A stretch of DNA of 59,898 nt from Flavobacterium sp. Leaf82 (lineage in GTDB: Bacteria; Bacteroidota; Bacteroidia; Flavobacteriales; Flavobacteriaceae), in contig NZ_LMMA01000007.1 in assembly GCF_001422725.1 (NCBI RefSeq), positions 1 to 59,898 on the forward strand, given 5' to 3'. The notes under the pieces are model-generated. The model saw only the letters and a program-made list of their open reading frames with translations, had not been told where the DNA came from and searched no databases. This document shows, piece by piece, positions 9,048-18,747 of this stretch; positions within the stretch are counted from its first letter, which is position 1, and each line of letters begins with the position of its first letter. Both the position numbers and the translations under genes were made by a program.

Positions 9048-9120
9048 CCCAGTCTCAATTTTCAAAACTGAAAACTGGGACTGAGACTATAAACTGGGAC
9101 TGTAAACCGAGACCGAGACT
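9048..9120. repeat. Family C palindrome (CAGTCTCAG / CTGAGACTG)
   Basis: Hairpin-forming sequence with arms CAGTCTCAATTTTC and GAAAACTGGGACTG, followed by further CTGAGACT-type units. It caps the tandem array and lies just past the stop of the dehydrogenase gene, where it could end that transcript. Family C also occurs at 16635-16665, 26577-26698 and 36247-36390. Confidence 0.65.
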
Positions 9121-9125
9121 AAATA

Positions 9126-10235
9126 TTACTTTTTAGTAGCATTTTCAATTTTTCTCAAATCAATACGATTTTGAGCAATTGTAAGCGCAGCTTTATGAGT
9201 TGTCATTCCGTTTTTCACAGCATAATCGATAATTTCTAAAGTAGTGTTATAGATATTTTCGGTTTTTGTCATGATTTCGGCTTTACCGTAATGCTCTAAT
9301 TCAGCATAAACATTGATAATTCCACCAGCATTGATTAAGAAATCCGGCGCATATAAAATACCTCTTTCCTGTAATCTTGCTCCGTGAACATTTTCATCAG
9401 CTAATTGATTGTTGGCAGCACCAGCAATTACTTTAGCTTTGATTTTGTTTACCGTATCGCTATTAATAGTTGCTCCCATTGCACATGGCGCATAAATATC
9501 AACATCAGCAGCATATAAATCTTCTCCTGTAAATATTGTTGCGTTGTACTTTTGAGCTACTTCGTATAATTTTTCTTCATTGATATCAGCAATTGTAACG
9601 ATTGCTCCTTCTTTAGTCAAATATTCTACTAAAGCTTCACCAACGTGACCAATTCCCTGAACCAAAACTTTTTTACCGTCAAGAACATCAGTTCCAAATT
9701 GGCTTTTAGCAGCAGCTTTCATTCCCAAATAAACACCATAAGCAGTTATTGGAGAAGGATTTCCTGAACCACCTCTTTCTTCAGAGATACCCGTAACATA
9801 AGGAGTTACATCTCTTACAGTGTCCATGTCTTTAGTTTCCATTCCAACATCTTCAGCAGTAATATATCTACCTCCTAAAGAGTGAACAAATTCACCAAAC
9901 TTGCGCATTAATTCTGGCGTTTTTTGCGTTTTAGCATCACCAATAATTACTGCTTTACCTCCACCGATATTTAATCCGGTAATGGCAGATTTATATGTCA
10001 TACCTCTTGAAAGACGCAAAACATCGTTTAATGCTTCCCATTCGGTATTATAGTTCCACATTCTGGTTCCTCCTAAAGCTGGACCCATAACCGAATTATG
10101 AATACCAATAATTGCTTTTAAACCTGTATCTTTGTCATTGCAAAAAACAATTTGTTCGTGATCGTCAAAAGATAATTGACCAAAAACCGGATCCATTTTT
10201 TGAAGTTCCTTTCCAGTTGCGAAAGTTGCATCCAT
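9126..10235 (-). CDS. Glu/Leu/Phe/Val dehydrogenase (leucine/valine dehydrogenase type)
   Basis: NAD-dependent oxidative deaminase of branched-chain or related amino acids, 369 residues. The substrate domain has GPALGGTRMW at 51-60, the conserved lysine of TYKSAITGL (Lys82) and the catalytic lysine of GGGKAVI (Lys94). The Rossmann domain starts near 187 with VLVQGIGHVGEALVEYL and includes ADINEEKLYEVA. Length and the GGGKAV motif fit leucine dehydrogenase better than hexameric glutamate dehydrogenase, but substrate cannot be fixed from sequence. It is monocistronic, divergent from the ABC transporter gene. Confidence 0.88.
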   Translation of the reverse strand: MDATFATGKELQKMDPVFGQLSFDDHEQIVFCNDKDTGLKAIIGIHNSVMGPALGGTRMWNYNTEWEALNDVLRLSRGMTYKSAITGLNIGGGKAVIIGDAKTQKTPELMRKFGEFVHSLGGRYITAEDVGMETKDMDTVRDVTPYVTGISEERGGSGNPSPITAYGVYLGMKAAAKSQFGTDVLDGKKVLVQGIGHVGEALVEYLTKEGAIVTIADINEEKLYEVAQKYNATIFTGEDLYAADVDIYAPCAMGATINSDTVNKIKAKVIAGAANNQLADENVHGARLQERGILYAPDFLINAGGIINVYAELEHYGKAEIMTKTENIYNTTLEIIDYAVKNGMTTHKAALTIAQNRIDLRKIENATKK

Positions 10236-10440
10236 AGCGATAGTATTTATTTAGTTATAAATTATGAATTTGTCAAAAAGACATCTCAAACTTAAACAAA
10301 AAATACACATGTGCTAATTTTTTATCTTTAAAATAACAATTAAACAATCGATTTGTTCTGATAAAATTATAAATTCCCTTAGTTTTAATTCATAATAATT
10401 TATAAAATCAAAACATTTCATCATTGAATCTCTTAAAAAA

Positions 10441-12219
10441 ATGAAAGAATTAAGCTATTTAAACAAATATTTCATCAAATATAAATATAGTTTCTCTTTA
10501 GGAATTTTAATCACCATAATCGCACAAATATTCTCTTTATTTACTCCTAAGCTCATTAGCAAGTCTTTAAACGCAATCGAGAAGTTTGATAAACTCCCAA
10601 AAGCGCAACAAACATCTCAGGCAATTATTGATACTTATCGCGACGGATTAATTCATAACGTATTGCTAATCATAGCTACTACAATTGTCGCGGGTTTCCT
10701 GACTTTTTTAATGCGCCAGACTTTAATCGTAATGTCACGTCATATCGAGTTTGATTTAAAAAATGAGGTTTTTAAGCAATATGAAAACCTTTCTCAGAAC
10801 TTTTACAAACAAAACCGTACCGGAGATTTAATGAATCGTATTAGCGAGGATGTTTCTAAGGTGCGTATGTATGTTGGTCCTGCAGTAATGTACACGATCA
10901 ATACTTTTATACGTTTTGCCATTGTTATTATATATATGTATAATGTGTCGCCATTACTGACCTTATATACCATTTTGCCTTTGCCGATTCTTTCCTACTG
11001 TATCTTTAAATTAAGTTCTGAAATCAATAAGCGAAGCACCACTTTTCAGCAATATTTATCTAAAGTTTCAAGTTTTTCGCAGGAAATATTTTCAGGAATA
11101 CGCGTTATTAAAGCCTATTCATTAGAAAATCAACATCAGAATAATATGGTGGCTCTTGCCGATGAAAGCAAAAAGAAGAGTTTAGATTTAGCCAAAGTTC
11201 AATCCTTATTTGGCCCTTTGATGATTGCCTTAATCGGAATCAGTAATTTAGTCGTAATTTATTTTGGAGGTGTGATGTACATCAACGGAACCATCCCTAA
11301 TATTGGTACAATAGCCGAGTTTATTTTATATGTAAATATGCTTACCTGGCCAGTTGCTTCTTTAGGATGGGTTTCGTCAATGGTTCAGGAAGCAGAAGCT
11401 TCTCAAAAACGTTTGAATGAATTTTTGAAAATTGAACCTGAAATTAAAAACAAAAACGAAAATTCTTCAGATATTCAAGGTTCAATTGCGTTTGAAAACG
11501 TGAGTTATACCTATGAAGATACGAATATCGAAGCCTTGAAAAATGTAACTTTTACAGTAAAAAAAGGAGAGACATTAGCTATTTTAGGGAAAACTGGTTC
11601 CGGAAAATCAACTATCTTATCCTTAATTTCTCGTCTCTATGATGTTACCGAAGGAAAAATCACAATTGATCAGAATGAAATCAGTACTTTAAACCTAAAT
11701 GATTTACGAAACAACATTGGGATTGTACCTCAGGATGCCTTTTTATTCTCAGACACAATAAAAAACAACATTAAATTTGGCAATCAAAATGCAACAGACG
11801 AAGAAGTAATCGAAGCTGCTAAAAATGCTGTTGTTCATGATAATATCATCGCTTTTAACAAGCAATACGATACTATTTTAGGAGAAAGAGGTATCACTCT
11901 TTCGGGCGGACAAAAGCAGCGCGTATCTATTGCGCGTGCTATAATTAAAAATCCTGCAATTTTACTTTTCGACGATTGTTTATCTGCGGTGGATACAGAA
12001 ACTGAAGAAACAATTTTGAATAATTTATTTGAAATTTGTAAAGATAAAACTACAATTATAGTGAGTCACAGAGTATCATCAGCAAAGAATGCCGACAAAA
12101 TAATCATTTTAGAAGATGGAAGGATCATCCAACAAGGCTCTCATAATCAATTAATAAATCAGGAGGGATATTATTCGTCGTTATATTTAAAACAACTTTC
12201 GGAAAAAGAATTACTTTAA
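10441..12219 (+). CDS. ABC exporter half-transporter (MsbA-like) with Asp in place of the catalytic Glu
   Basis: A 592-residue type IV ABC exporter with a six-helix transmembrane domain (about 1-320) fused to an ATPase domain (about 345-590). Walker A is GKTGSGKST, the Q-loop region is IGIVPQDAFLF, the signature is LSGGQKQR, and the H-loop is IIVSHRVSS. Walker B reads AILLFDDCLSAVD: residue 512 is Asp where the catalytic Glu normally sits. That change is typical of degenerate sites in heterodimeric exporters, yet no partner gene is adjacent. Substrate is unknown; lipid or drug export is the family default. The ATG at 10441 follows an A-rich stretch. Confidence 0.88.
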   Translation: MKELSYLNKYFIKYKYSFSLGILITIIAQIFSLFTPKLISKSLNAIEKFDKLPKAQQTSQAIIDTYRDGLIHNVLLIIATTIVAGFLTFLMRQTLIVMSRHIEFDLKNEVFKQYENLSQNFYKQNRTGDLMNRISEDVSKVRMYVGPAVMYTINTFIRFAIVIIYMYNVSPLLTLYTILPLPILSYCIFKLSSEINKRSTTFQQYLSKVSSFSQEIFSGIRVIKAYSLENQHQNNMVALADESKKKSLDLAKVQSLFGPLMIALIGISNLVVIYFGGVMYINGTIPNIGTIAEFILYVNMLTWPVASLGWVSSMVQEAEASQKRLNEFLKIEPEIKNKNENSSDIQGSIAFENVSYTYEDTNIEALKNVTFTVKKGETLAILGKTGSGKSTILSLISRLYDVTEGKITIDQNEISTLNLNDLRNNIGIVPQDAFLFSDTIKNNIKFGNQNATDEEVIEAAKNAVVHDNIIAFNKQYDTILGERGITLSGGQKQRVSIARAIIKNPAILLFDDCLSAVDTETEETILNNLFEICKDKTTIIVSHRVSSAKNADKIIILEDGRIIQQGSHNQLINQEGYYSSLYLKQLSEKELL

Positions 12220-12272
12220 ATGTTGCGTAATAGATAATTTTTTATGATTTTTGAGTACTATTAATTCCAAAA

Positions 12273-12656
12273 ATGATAGAACGTATTATGAGAGAAAATG
12301 ACATGTTAGAAAAAGAAGAGATTTTTTCTAAAGTATTACGAGCAGGAAGAAGAACTTATTTCTTTGATGTGAGAGCTACTAAAGCTGATGATTACTATAT
12401 CACGATTACTGAAAGTAAAAAATTTACTGAAGAAGATGGTTCTTTTCATTTTAAAAAACACAAAATTTACTTGTACAAAGAAGATTTTAGTGCTTTTGCA
12501 GAAATATTAGAAGAAATGACTTCGTATGTCTTGAACCACAAAGGCGAAGAAGTAATTTCAGAAAGACACCAAAAAGATTTTAAAAAAGAATATGGTTCTG
12601 ATAAACCTGAAGGACAAAGAACTAGCTTTACTGATATTGATTTTGACGATATTTAG
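12273..12656 (+). CDS. DUF3276 / PUR-family nucleic-acid-binding protein
   Basis: A small cytoplasmic protein (127 residues, or 122 if started at the ATG at 12288, MRENDMLEKEEIF, which is the conserved beginning). The PUR domain covers about 15-90: SKVLRAGRRTYFFDVRATKADDYY then FKKHKIYLYKEDFSAFAEIL. PUR-alpha-like proteins bind single-stranded DNA or RNA; a bacterial structure from this family shows the Whirly-like fold. The C-terminus is acidic (TDIDFDDI). It has its own terminator at 12684 and no operon partner. Confidence 0.82.
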   Translation: MIERIMRENDMLEKEEIFSKVLRAGRRTYFFDVRATKADDYYITITESKKFTEEDGSFHFKKHKIYLYKEDFSAFAEILEEMTSYVLNHKGEEVISERHQKDFKKEYGSDKPEGQRTSFTDIDFDDI

Positions 12657-12683
12657 TCCTAAAATAACTTTTTAAAAAGTACG

Positions 12684-12717
12684 AGTCCAATATGTCCTGC
12701 ATTTTGGACTTTTTTTA
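12684..12717 (+). terminator. Terminator of the PUR-family gene
   Basis: Stem AGTCCAA (12684-12690) with TTGGACT (12704-12710), followed by a T-run. Confidence 0.75.
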
Positions 12718-12744
12718 TATATTTAAATTAAAAAGCTAACCTTG

Positions 12745-15006
12745 ATGACACTAACCACAAAACCACACTATTGCCTATTATTTTTTCTCTTCGCAATATC
12801 AATATCGTACAGTCAAAAAGCGAATTTAAATGTTGAAAAGAAAATCGACAACATCATAAAAAACATGACTCTTGAACAAAAAATTGGCCAGACATGTCTT
12901 AAAGGTACTTCAAGCCGCAGTAAAGGTTTGTCTGATGAACTTAAAAATGATGTTCGAAAAGGTTTAGTCGGTGCTATTTTAAACCTTACAGATCCCAATT
13001 TAGTTTTTGAAATACAAAAAATTGCCTTAAAAGAAAGTCCTAATCATATTCCTTTATTATTTGGAAGAGATGTTATTCATGGTTATAAAACTATTTTCCC
13101 AATTCCGTTAGGATTAGCTGCTTCGTGGAATATGGATTTAGTCGAAAAAACATCTAAAATTGCTGCTAATGAATCCTATTCAAGATGTATCAATTGGACT
13201 TATGCGCCTATGGTTGATATTGCCAGAGATGCACGCTGGGGAAGAATTGCAGAATCTCCAGGCGAAGATCCGTTACTGGCATCAAGATTGGGAGTAGCTT
13301 ATATTAAAGGTTTTCAGGGAAATGATCCGGCAGCTCCAGGACAAATTTTGGCTTGTGCCAAACATTTTGCCGCTTATGGCGCTGCAGAAGGCGGACGGGA
13401 TTACAACACGGTGAGCATGTCTGAATCCTTACTGCGAAATGTATATTTAAAACCTTTTGAAGCCGCAGCAAAATCTGGAGCAGCTACTTTTATGACTTCC
13501 TTTAATGACCTTAACGGAGTTCCTGCTTCCGGAAATCGTTTTTTGCTAAAAAAAATATTACGCGAAGAATGGAAATATGACGGTTTTGTGGTAAGCGACT
13601 GGAATTCTGTTACAGAAATGATTCCGCACGGTTATGCTGCTGACGAAAAAGATGCTGCATTAAAATCTGCAACAGCAGGGCTTGACATGGAAATGACCAG
13701 TTTATCCTATGCCCATCATTTAAAAACCCTGATTGCTGAAAAGAAAGTTTCTGAAAAGGAACTGGATGACATGGTTCGTAATATTCTTAGAATAAAATTC
13801 AGAGCCGGAATTTTTGAAAATCCATACTTTAAAGATCGTGAAAAATTTTCATTATTAAGTGCCGATGCTTTGCAGACCGCCAGAACTGCGGCAAGTAAAA
13901 GCTTTGTTTTATTAAAAAACGAAAATCAGATTTTGCCTTTAAAATCCAATCAAAAAATAGCTGTAATTGGTCCATTAGCTGATGCTTCACGAGAACAATT
14001 AGGAACCTGGATTTTTGACGGAAATAAAGAAGATTCTCAAACTCCGCTAAAAGCGTTACAAAATAGTTTTGGATCAAATAATGTATTTTATTCCGCCGGA
14101 CTTTCGCATAGCAGATCATTATCAGATGAAGGTTTTGAAGCCGCCATCGCAGAAGCTAAAAAATCAGATATAATTTTATTTTTTGCCGGAGAAGAAGCTA
14201 TCCTTTCCGGAGAAGCGCATTCGAGAGCAAATATTAATTTACCGGGATTACAGGAAAAATTAATAGCAGAACTGCATAAAACCGGAAAACCAATTGTATT
14301 GGTATTGATGGCCGGAAGACCCATAACTTTAGGAGCTGTTTTACCAAAAGTAAACGCCTTAATTATGGCATGGCATCCGGGAACAATGGCCGGTCCTGCA
14401 ATTTCTGATGTGCTTTTGGGAATCACAAATCCGTCAGGAAAATTACCGGTAACCTGGCCAAAAGAAGTAGGTCAGATTCCTATTTATTACAATCACCCAA
14501 ATACCGGACGACCGGCAGATCCTAAAACTTTTGTTGCAATTCAGGATATTCCTGTCGAAGCCTGGCAAAGTTCATTAGGAAATAATTCTCATTATCTGGA
14601 TGCAGGTTATGAACCTCAATTTCCTTTTGGATTTGGATTGAGTTATACAACTTTCTCTTATGAGAATTTAAAAATCGAAAAAGCAATTCTGAAAAATAAT
14701 AATACTGAAAAATTAAACGTTTCAGCAATTATTACCAATACCGGAAACACTACAGGAACAGAAACGGTACAATTATATGTTCGTGATATTACCGGAAGCA
14801 TTGTGAGACCAATTAGAGAACTGAAAGATTTTGTGCAAATCGAGTTAAAACCTAAGGAATCCAAAACCGTACAATTCTCAATTCCTGTTTCGGAATTCGC
14901 TTTTTATAATGATAAAATGGAACTTAAAACAGAGTCTGGAGATTTTAAAGTGTGGATTACTTCGCATGCAGAAAATGGACTGGAAGGTGATTTTAAAATA
15001 GAATAA
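12745..15006 (+). CDS. Secreted glycoside hydrolase family 3 (BglX-like beta-glucosidase)
   Basis: About 753 residues from the ATG at 12745 (the upstream TTG adds one residue). It has a signal peptide (hydrophobic core CLLFFLFAISIS, then YSQ), so the enzyme is periplasmic or exported. The order is GH3 N-domain (about 35-350) with the nucleophile motif GFVVSDW, GH3 C-domain (about 385-610) with SFVLLKNENQILPL and GEAHSRANINLPGLQ, then a fibronectin-III-like domain (about 660-745). This is the BglX layout, hydrolysing terminal non-reducing beta-glucosyl residues. An esterase gene follows after 10 bases; the pair may act together on plant-derived oligosaccharides. Confidence 0.9.
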   Translation: MTLTTKPHYCLLFFLFAISISYSQKANLNVEKKIDNIIKNMTLEQKIGQTCLKGTSSRSKGLSDELKNDVRKGLVGAILNLTDPNLVFEIQKIALKESPNHIPLLFGRDVIHGYKTIFPIPLGLAASWNMDLVEKTSKIAANESYSRCINWTYAPMVDIARDARWGRIAESPGEDPLLASRLGVAYIKGFQGNDPAAPGQILACAKHFAAYGAAEGGRDYNTVSMSESLLRNVYLKPFEAAAKSGAATFMTSFNDLNGVPASGNRFLLKKILREEWKYDGFVVSDWNSVTEMIPHGYAADEKDAALKSATAGLDMEMTSLSYAHHLKTLIAEKKVSEKELDDMVRNILRIKFRAGIFENPYFKDREKFSLLSADALQTARTAASKSFVLLKNENQILPLKSNQKIAVIGPLADASREQLGTWIFDGNKEDSQTPLKALQNSFGSNNVFYSAGLSHSRSLSDEGFEAAIAEAKKSDIILFFAGEEAILSGEAHSRANINLPGLQEKLIAELHKTGKPIVLVLMAGRPITLGAVLPKVNALIMAWHPGTMAGPAISDVLLGITNPSGKLPVTWPKEVGQIPIYYNHPNTGRPADPKTFVAIQDIPVEAWQSSLGNNSHYLDAGYEPQFPFGFGLSYTTFSYENLKIEKAILKNNNTEKLNVSAIITNTGNTTGTETVQLYVRDITGSIVRPIRELKDFVQIELKPKESKTVQFSIPVSEFAFYNDKMELKTESGDFKVWITSHAENGLEGDFKIE

Positions 15007-15016
15007 AATTGATAAT

Positions 15017-15838
15017 ATGAAGAAAATAATAGTATTACTTTGTTTTTTTATTGGAGTGGCTTCTTTTGCCCAAAAAACAGAATACGAGACGAAAACTAAC
15101 ATTCAATATTATAATGCAGTAACTAATAAGTCTGATTCTTACATTAACGAAAGATGTGTTTTAGATATTTATTATCCAAAAAATGCTAAAAACTTTGCAA
15201 CAATAATTTGGTTTCATGGCGGAGGATTAACGGGAGGAAGTAAAGAAATTCCGGAAGCTTTAAAAAATAAAGGTTTTGCCGTTATTGGCGTAAATTATAG
15301 ATTAGCACCAAAAGTAAAAGCCGCCAAAGCGATTGAAGATGCTGCGGCAGCACTTGCCTGGGCATTTAATAATATTACCAATTATGGCGGAGATACTTCG
15401 CAAATTTTTGTTTCAGGACATTCTGCTGGAGGTTATTTGGGATTAATGATTGGTTTAGATAAAAAATGGCTGCAAAAAGAAGGAATCGATGCGAATAAAA
15501 TTGCAGGACTTATCCCTTTTAGCGGACAATGCATTACTCATTTTCAAATTAGAAAAGAAAACGGAATTCCGGATACACAACCAACAATTGATGCTTTCGC
15601 TCCGCTATATTATGTTCGTGCAGATGCACCGCCACTTTTGCTAATTACCGGAGATCGAGAATTAGAAATGCTGGGCCGATATGAAGAAAATACTTATATG
15701 TCCCGAATGATGAAACTGGCCGGACACAAACAAACGAAACTTTTTGAATTAGATGGTTATGGTCACGGAATGACAGAACCTGGTTTTCCATTACTTGTAA
15801 ATGAAGTTAACCGAATCATAAAAGAAAATAAAAAATAA
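15017..15838 (+). CDS. Exported alpha/beta hydrolase, HSL/BD-FAE type esterase
   Basis: A 273-residue hydrolase with signal peptide (MKKIIVLLCFFIGVASFAQ). The oxyanion motif HGGG is at 67-70, the nucleophile elbow GHSAGG places Ser at 136, the acid lies in TGDRELE and the histidine in GYGHGMTEPGF. These features match carboxylesterases of the hormone-sensitive-lipase/BD-FAE group, several of which remove acetyl or feruloyl groups from polysaccharides. It lies 10 bases after the GH3 gene on the same strand, so the two are almost certainly one transcript. Confidence 0.85.
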   Translation: MKKIIVLLCFFIGVASFAQKTEYETKTNIQYYNAVTNKSDSYINERCVLDIYYPKNAKNFATIIWFHGGGLTGGSKEIPEALKNKGFAVIGVNYRLAPKVKAAKAIEDAAAALAWAFNNITNYGGDTSQIFVSGHSAGGYLGLMIGLDKKWLQKEGIDANKIAGLIPFSGQCITHFQIRKENGIPDTQPTIDAFAPLYYVRADAPPLLLITGDRELEMLGRYEENTYMSRMMKLAGHKQTKLFELDGYGHGMTEPGFPLLVNEVNRIIKENKK

Positions 15839-15858
15839 TCATTTAAAAATCCACGGCA

Positions 15859-16413
15859 ATGGAAACAAATTTATTAATATTACCCGGACTGGGAAATTCA
15901 GGTGACAAACACTGGCAAACCTTTTGGCATAAAAAATTCGAAAATTCAACGCGCTTAGTTCAGGACAATTGGGACGAACCGGTTCTTAAAGAATGGCTTG
16001 AGAGATTAAATGAAGAAGTCGAAAAACTGGATCAACCAACGGTTTTGGTTGCACATAGTTTAGCCGTTTCACTAGTATTGCACTGGGCAAAAGAAAATAA
16101 AAATCATAATGTTATTGGCGCATTATTAGTCGCTCCTGCAGATGTAGATTCACCTCAACATACGCCAGACATTATCAGGAACTTTTCGCCAATGCCTATT
16201 TATAAATTGCCTTTTCCGTCAATAGTTGTGGCTAGCGAAAATGACCCTTATGCTTCATTTGAAAGAAAACAATATTTTGCAGAAAAATGGGGAAGTGATT
16301 TTGTTAACGTAGGTCAAAAAGGGCACATCAACTCAGATTCAGACTTACAATATTGGGAAGAAGGTCAGGAAATTTTAAAACAATTGATTACGAAAATAGA
16401 CCTGAAGGATTAA
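15859..16413 (+). CDS. RBBP9/YdeN family serine hydrolase
   Basis: A 184-residue cytoplasmic alpha/beta hydrolase. The family opening LLILPGLGNSGDKHWQTFW is intact; the nucleophile is Ser67 in VAHSLAV, the acid is in ASENDPYAS and the histidine in GQKGHINSDS. The family removes small acyl groups in vitro but bacterial roles are poorly known. It starts 20 bases after the esterase and probably belongs to the same transcript. Confidence 0.82.
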   Translation: METNLLILPGLGNSGDKHWQTFWHKKFENSTRLVQDNWDEPVLKEWLERLNEEVEKLDQPTVLVAHSLAVSLVLHWAKENKNHNVIGALLVAPADVDSPQHTPDIIRNFSPMPIYKLPFPSIVVASENDPYASFERKQYFAEKWGSDFVNVGQKGHINSDSDLQYWEEGQEILKQLITKIDLKD

Positions 16414-16431
16414 AATCATTTGCTGAAAATT

Positions 16432-16665
16432 TAACCGCAAAGTTCACAAAGGTTTACGCAAAGTTCGCTAAGTTTTTCGTCTAAACTTTTGCCTTATTAA
16501 GTTCACAAAGCTATAGTTTAAAATAATTTGTGCAAATTTGTGTAATTCGTGGCGAAAAATTTAGCCAAAACAAAATCAAAATCATTTTAATAAATGACAC
16601 GTGCCATAGTGAACAGGCAAAACAAATCTGTAGTAAACTGAAAACTGAGACTGCGACTGAATACT
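16432..16665. repeat. Mixed remnants of repeat families B, A and C
   Basis: Starts with AACCGCAAAGTTCACAAAGG (family B), passes into TTGTGTAATTCGTGGCG (half of family A, about 16535-16556) and ends with CTGAAAACTGAGACTGCGAC (family C, about 16638-16658). Each is a partial copy, so this looks like a decayed composite. No gene is seen. Confidence 0.55.
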
Positions 16666-16668
16666 AAA

Positions 16669-17004
16669 TCAACCTATACGCAGTCCGTTTTCTATTTTAA
16701 AATCCGGTGCTAATAAAATAACATCTCCCTCCTCACCTACTGCGCCAAGAACAAGACATTCGCTCATAAACTTACCTATTTGTTTTCTTGGAAAATTTAC
16801 AACCGCTACAATTTGTCGGTTTACTAAATCTCCTTTTTGGTAACGCTTGGTAATTTGTGCCGATGATTTTCTAATGCCAATTTCGGCACCAAAATCAATC
16901 GTTAATTGAAAAGCCGGTTTTCTGGCTTCAGGAAAATCATTTACTTCTATAATGGTTCCGATACGCATATCAGTTCTTTCAAATTCGTTCCAGGTTAAAT
17001 CCAT
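16669..17004 (-). CDS. csaA: CsaA-type tRNA-binding protein
   Basis: A 111-residue single OB-fold protein of the EMAP-II/Trbp111 type. Typical segments are the DMRIGTIIEVNDFPEARKP strand-loop, GIRKSSAQI, and VVNFPRKQIGKFMSECLVLG. CsaA was described as an export-related chaperone in Bacillus and binds tRNA-like structures; the physiological role is uncertain. It is monocistronic, divergent from the hydrolase at 17139. Confidence 0.85.
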   Translation of the reverse strand: MDLTWNEFERTDMRIGTIIEVNDFPEARKPAFQLTIDFGAEIGIRKSSAQITKRYQKGDLVNRQIVAVVNFPRKQIGKFMSECLVLGAVGEEGDVILLAPDFKIENGLRIG

Positions 17005-17138
17005 ATTCGTTTAATTTTTATTGATTTACAAACCTATTAATTTTGTAATTATTACAACTAATTCTATAACCGTTTTTTTTAGTACTACCGCTAATTTTAC
17101 TCAACAAGTTATTAAGCTCATACTAAAAAAATATAGAA

Positions 17139-18032
17139 ATGGAAAACACTCTCCTTAACACCGACCAATCTCTAAGAGATTTTGATTTTGATATTCAGGA
17201 ACTAAATACAGATAAATACATAGAAACTGCTAAAAATGTAAGATTGTATGTAAAGGATTATGGAAAAGGAAAACCAGTAATTTTAATTCATGGCTGGCCG
17301 CTTTCTAACGAAATGTGGGAATATCAAATTGATTTTTTAGTTCAGAACAATTACAGAGTAATTGCTTATGATCGTCGTGGATTTGGTAAATCTTCTCAAC
17401 CTTATGACGGATATGATTATGATACTTTAACCGACGATTTAAAAGAAATCATCGAACAGTTACAATTAGAAAATGCAACTCTTGTAGGTTTTTCTATGGG
17501 TGGCGGCGAAGTAGTTCGTTATTTTAGTCGTTATGGAGGAAAAGGTGTTACGAAAGCAGCGTTAATTTCATCTGTAGTTCCTTTTTTATTAAAAACCAAT
17601 GATAATCCAGATGGTCATCCAAAGGAAAAAAGTGAAACTACTGCAAATGCAATTAAAGAAGACAGAATAGGATTTGTGGATAATTTTGGAAAAACTTTTT
17701 TTGGCATTAATATCATCAACAAACCTTTGAGTACTCCGTTATTAGAATATTACAGAACTTTATGCTCATTTGCTTCTCCGAGAGCAACATTAAAATGTGC
17801 TGAATCTTTTTCTTATACTGATTTTAGAGAAGAATTAGACTTTATAAAAGTTCCAACATTAATAATTCATGGTGACGATGATAAAATCGTTCCTATTGAT
17901 CTTACTTCAAAAAAAGCAGCAGAAGCAATTAGGGAAAATACTTATATTGTTTATGAAGGAGCACCACACGGATTATTTTATACGGATAAAGATAAATTGA
18001 ATACAGATTTACTGAATTTCCTAAATTCATAA
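17139..18032 (+). CDS. Alpha/beta hydrolase, non-heme chloroperoxidase/arylesterase group
   Basis: A 297-residue cytoplasmic hydrolase. After an N-terminal extension of about 30 residues, the fold begins at VRLYVKDYGKGKPVILIHGWP. The nucleophile is Ser119 in VGFSMGGGE, a signature of cofactor-free haloperoxidases/arylesterases; the acid is in HGDDDKIVP and the histidine in GAPHGLFYT. Haloperoxidase activity in such enzymes is usually a side reaction of an esterase. It has its own terminator at 18053. Confidence 0.82.
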   Translation: MENTLLNTDQSLRDFDFDIQELNTDKYIETAKNVRLYVKDYGKGKPVILIHGWPLSNEMWEYQIDFLVQNNYRVIAYDRRGFGKSSQPYDGYDYDTLTDDLKEIIEQLQLENATLVGFSMGGGEVVRYFSRYGGKGVTKAALISSVVPFLLKTNDNPDGHPKEKSETTANAIKEDRIGFVDNFGKTFFGINIINKPLSTPLLEYYRTLCSFASPRATLKCAESFSYTDFREELDFIKVPTLIIHGDDDKIVPIDLTSKKAAEAIRENTYIVYEGAPHGLFYTDKDKLNTDLLNFLNS

Positions 18033-18052
18033 ATCAATATTACTATATATAA

Positions 18053-18102
18053 AAAATATCCAAAGAAGTTTTTCTAAAATTTCTTTGGATATTTTTTTTA
18101 TA
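18053..18102 (+). terminator. Terminator after the hydrolase gene
   Basis: Stem of about 15 bp (AATATCCAAAGAA near 18054-18067 with TTCTTTGGATATT near 18081-18093) followed by eight T. Confidence 0.85.
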
Positions 18103-18162
18103 CTTACATGCTTTCTTTTACAGATTATTAAGGCTATTTTTGGATAAATAATTTCTTTAAAA

Positions 18163-18717
18163 ATGGCACGAACTCCTTCAAATATGTTACCTCTTGGTAC
18201 GATTGCTCCGGATTTTATATTAAAAGATACTAATTCTAATAACCAATATTCTTTTGAAAATTTAAAAGGATCAAAAGGTACATTAGTTGTTTTTATTTGT
18301 AATCATTGCCCGTTTGTACTTCATGTTATTAGAGAAATTGTAATGATTGCTAATGATTATCGGGTTCAGGGAATTGGTGTTATTGCTATTTCAAGCAATG
18401 ATATTGAAAAGTTTCCGCAGGATTCTCCTGAATTAATGACAGAATTTGCTTTTGAAAACAAAATAGATTTTCCTTATTTATTCGACGAAAGTCAGGAAGT
18501 TGCCAAAGCTTACGATGCTGCGTGTACACCGGATTTTTACTTATTCGACAATCAGGATCGCTTGTTTTATCGCGGTCAGCTTGATGATTCAAGACCCGGA
18601 AACGGGATTCCGTTAAGCGGAAGTGATCTTCGCAGCGCTATTGACGCACTCCTTTATAACCGAAGTTTAAAAGAACCACAAAAGCCAAGTTTGGGTTGCA
18701 ATATTAAATGGAAATAA
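18163..18717 (+). CDS. Thioredoxin-like/AhpC-TSA family protein with CNHC motif
   Basis: A 184-residue cytoplasmic thioredoxin-fold protein. The strand-turn FICNHCPFV carries a CxxC at Cys46 and Cys49 in the NHCP form found in a distinct peroxiredoxin-like subfamily; the cis-proline region is ACTPDFYLFD near 125-134. DDSRPGNGIPLSG near the end is also subfamily-specific. A redox role is likely but the substrate is unknown. It is monocistronic. Confidence 0.82.
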   Translation: MARTPSNMLPLGTIAPDFILKDTNSNNQYSFENLKGSKGTLVVFICNHCPFVLHVIREIVMIANDYRVQGIGVIAISSNDIEKFPQDSPELMTEFAFENKIDFPYLFDESQEVAKAYDAACTPDFYLFDNQDRLFYRGQLDDSRPGNGIPLSGSDLRSAIDALLYNRSLKEPQKPSLGCNIKWK

Positions 18718-18747
18718 ACAATTATCCGTATTTCAAAAAAGTTTACC

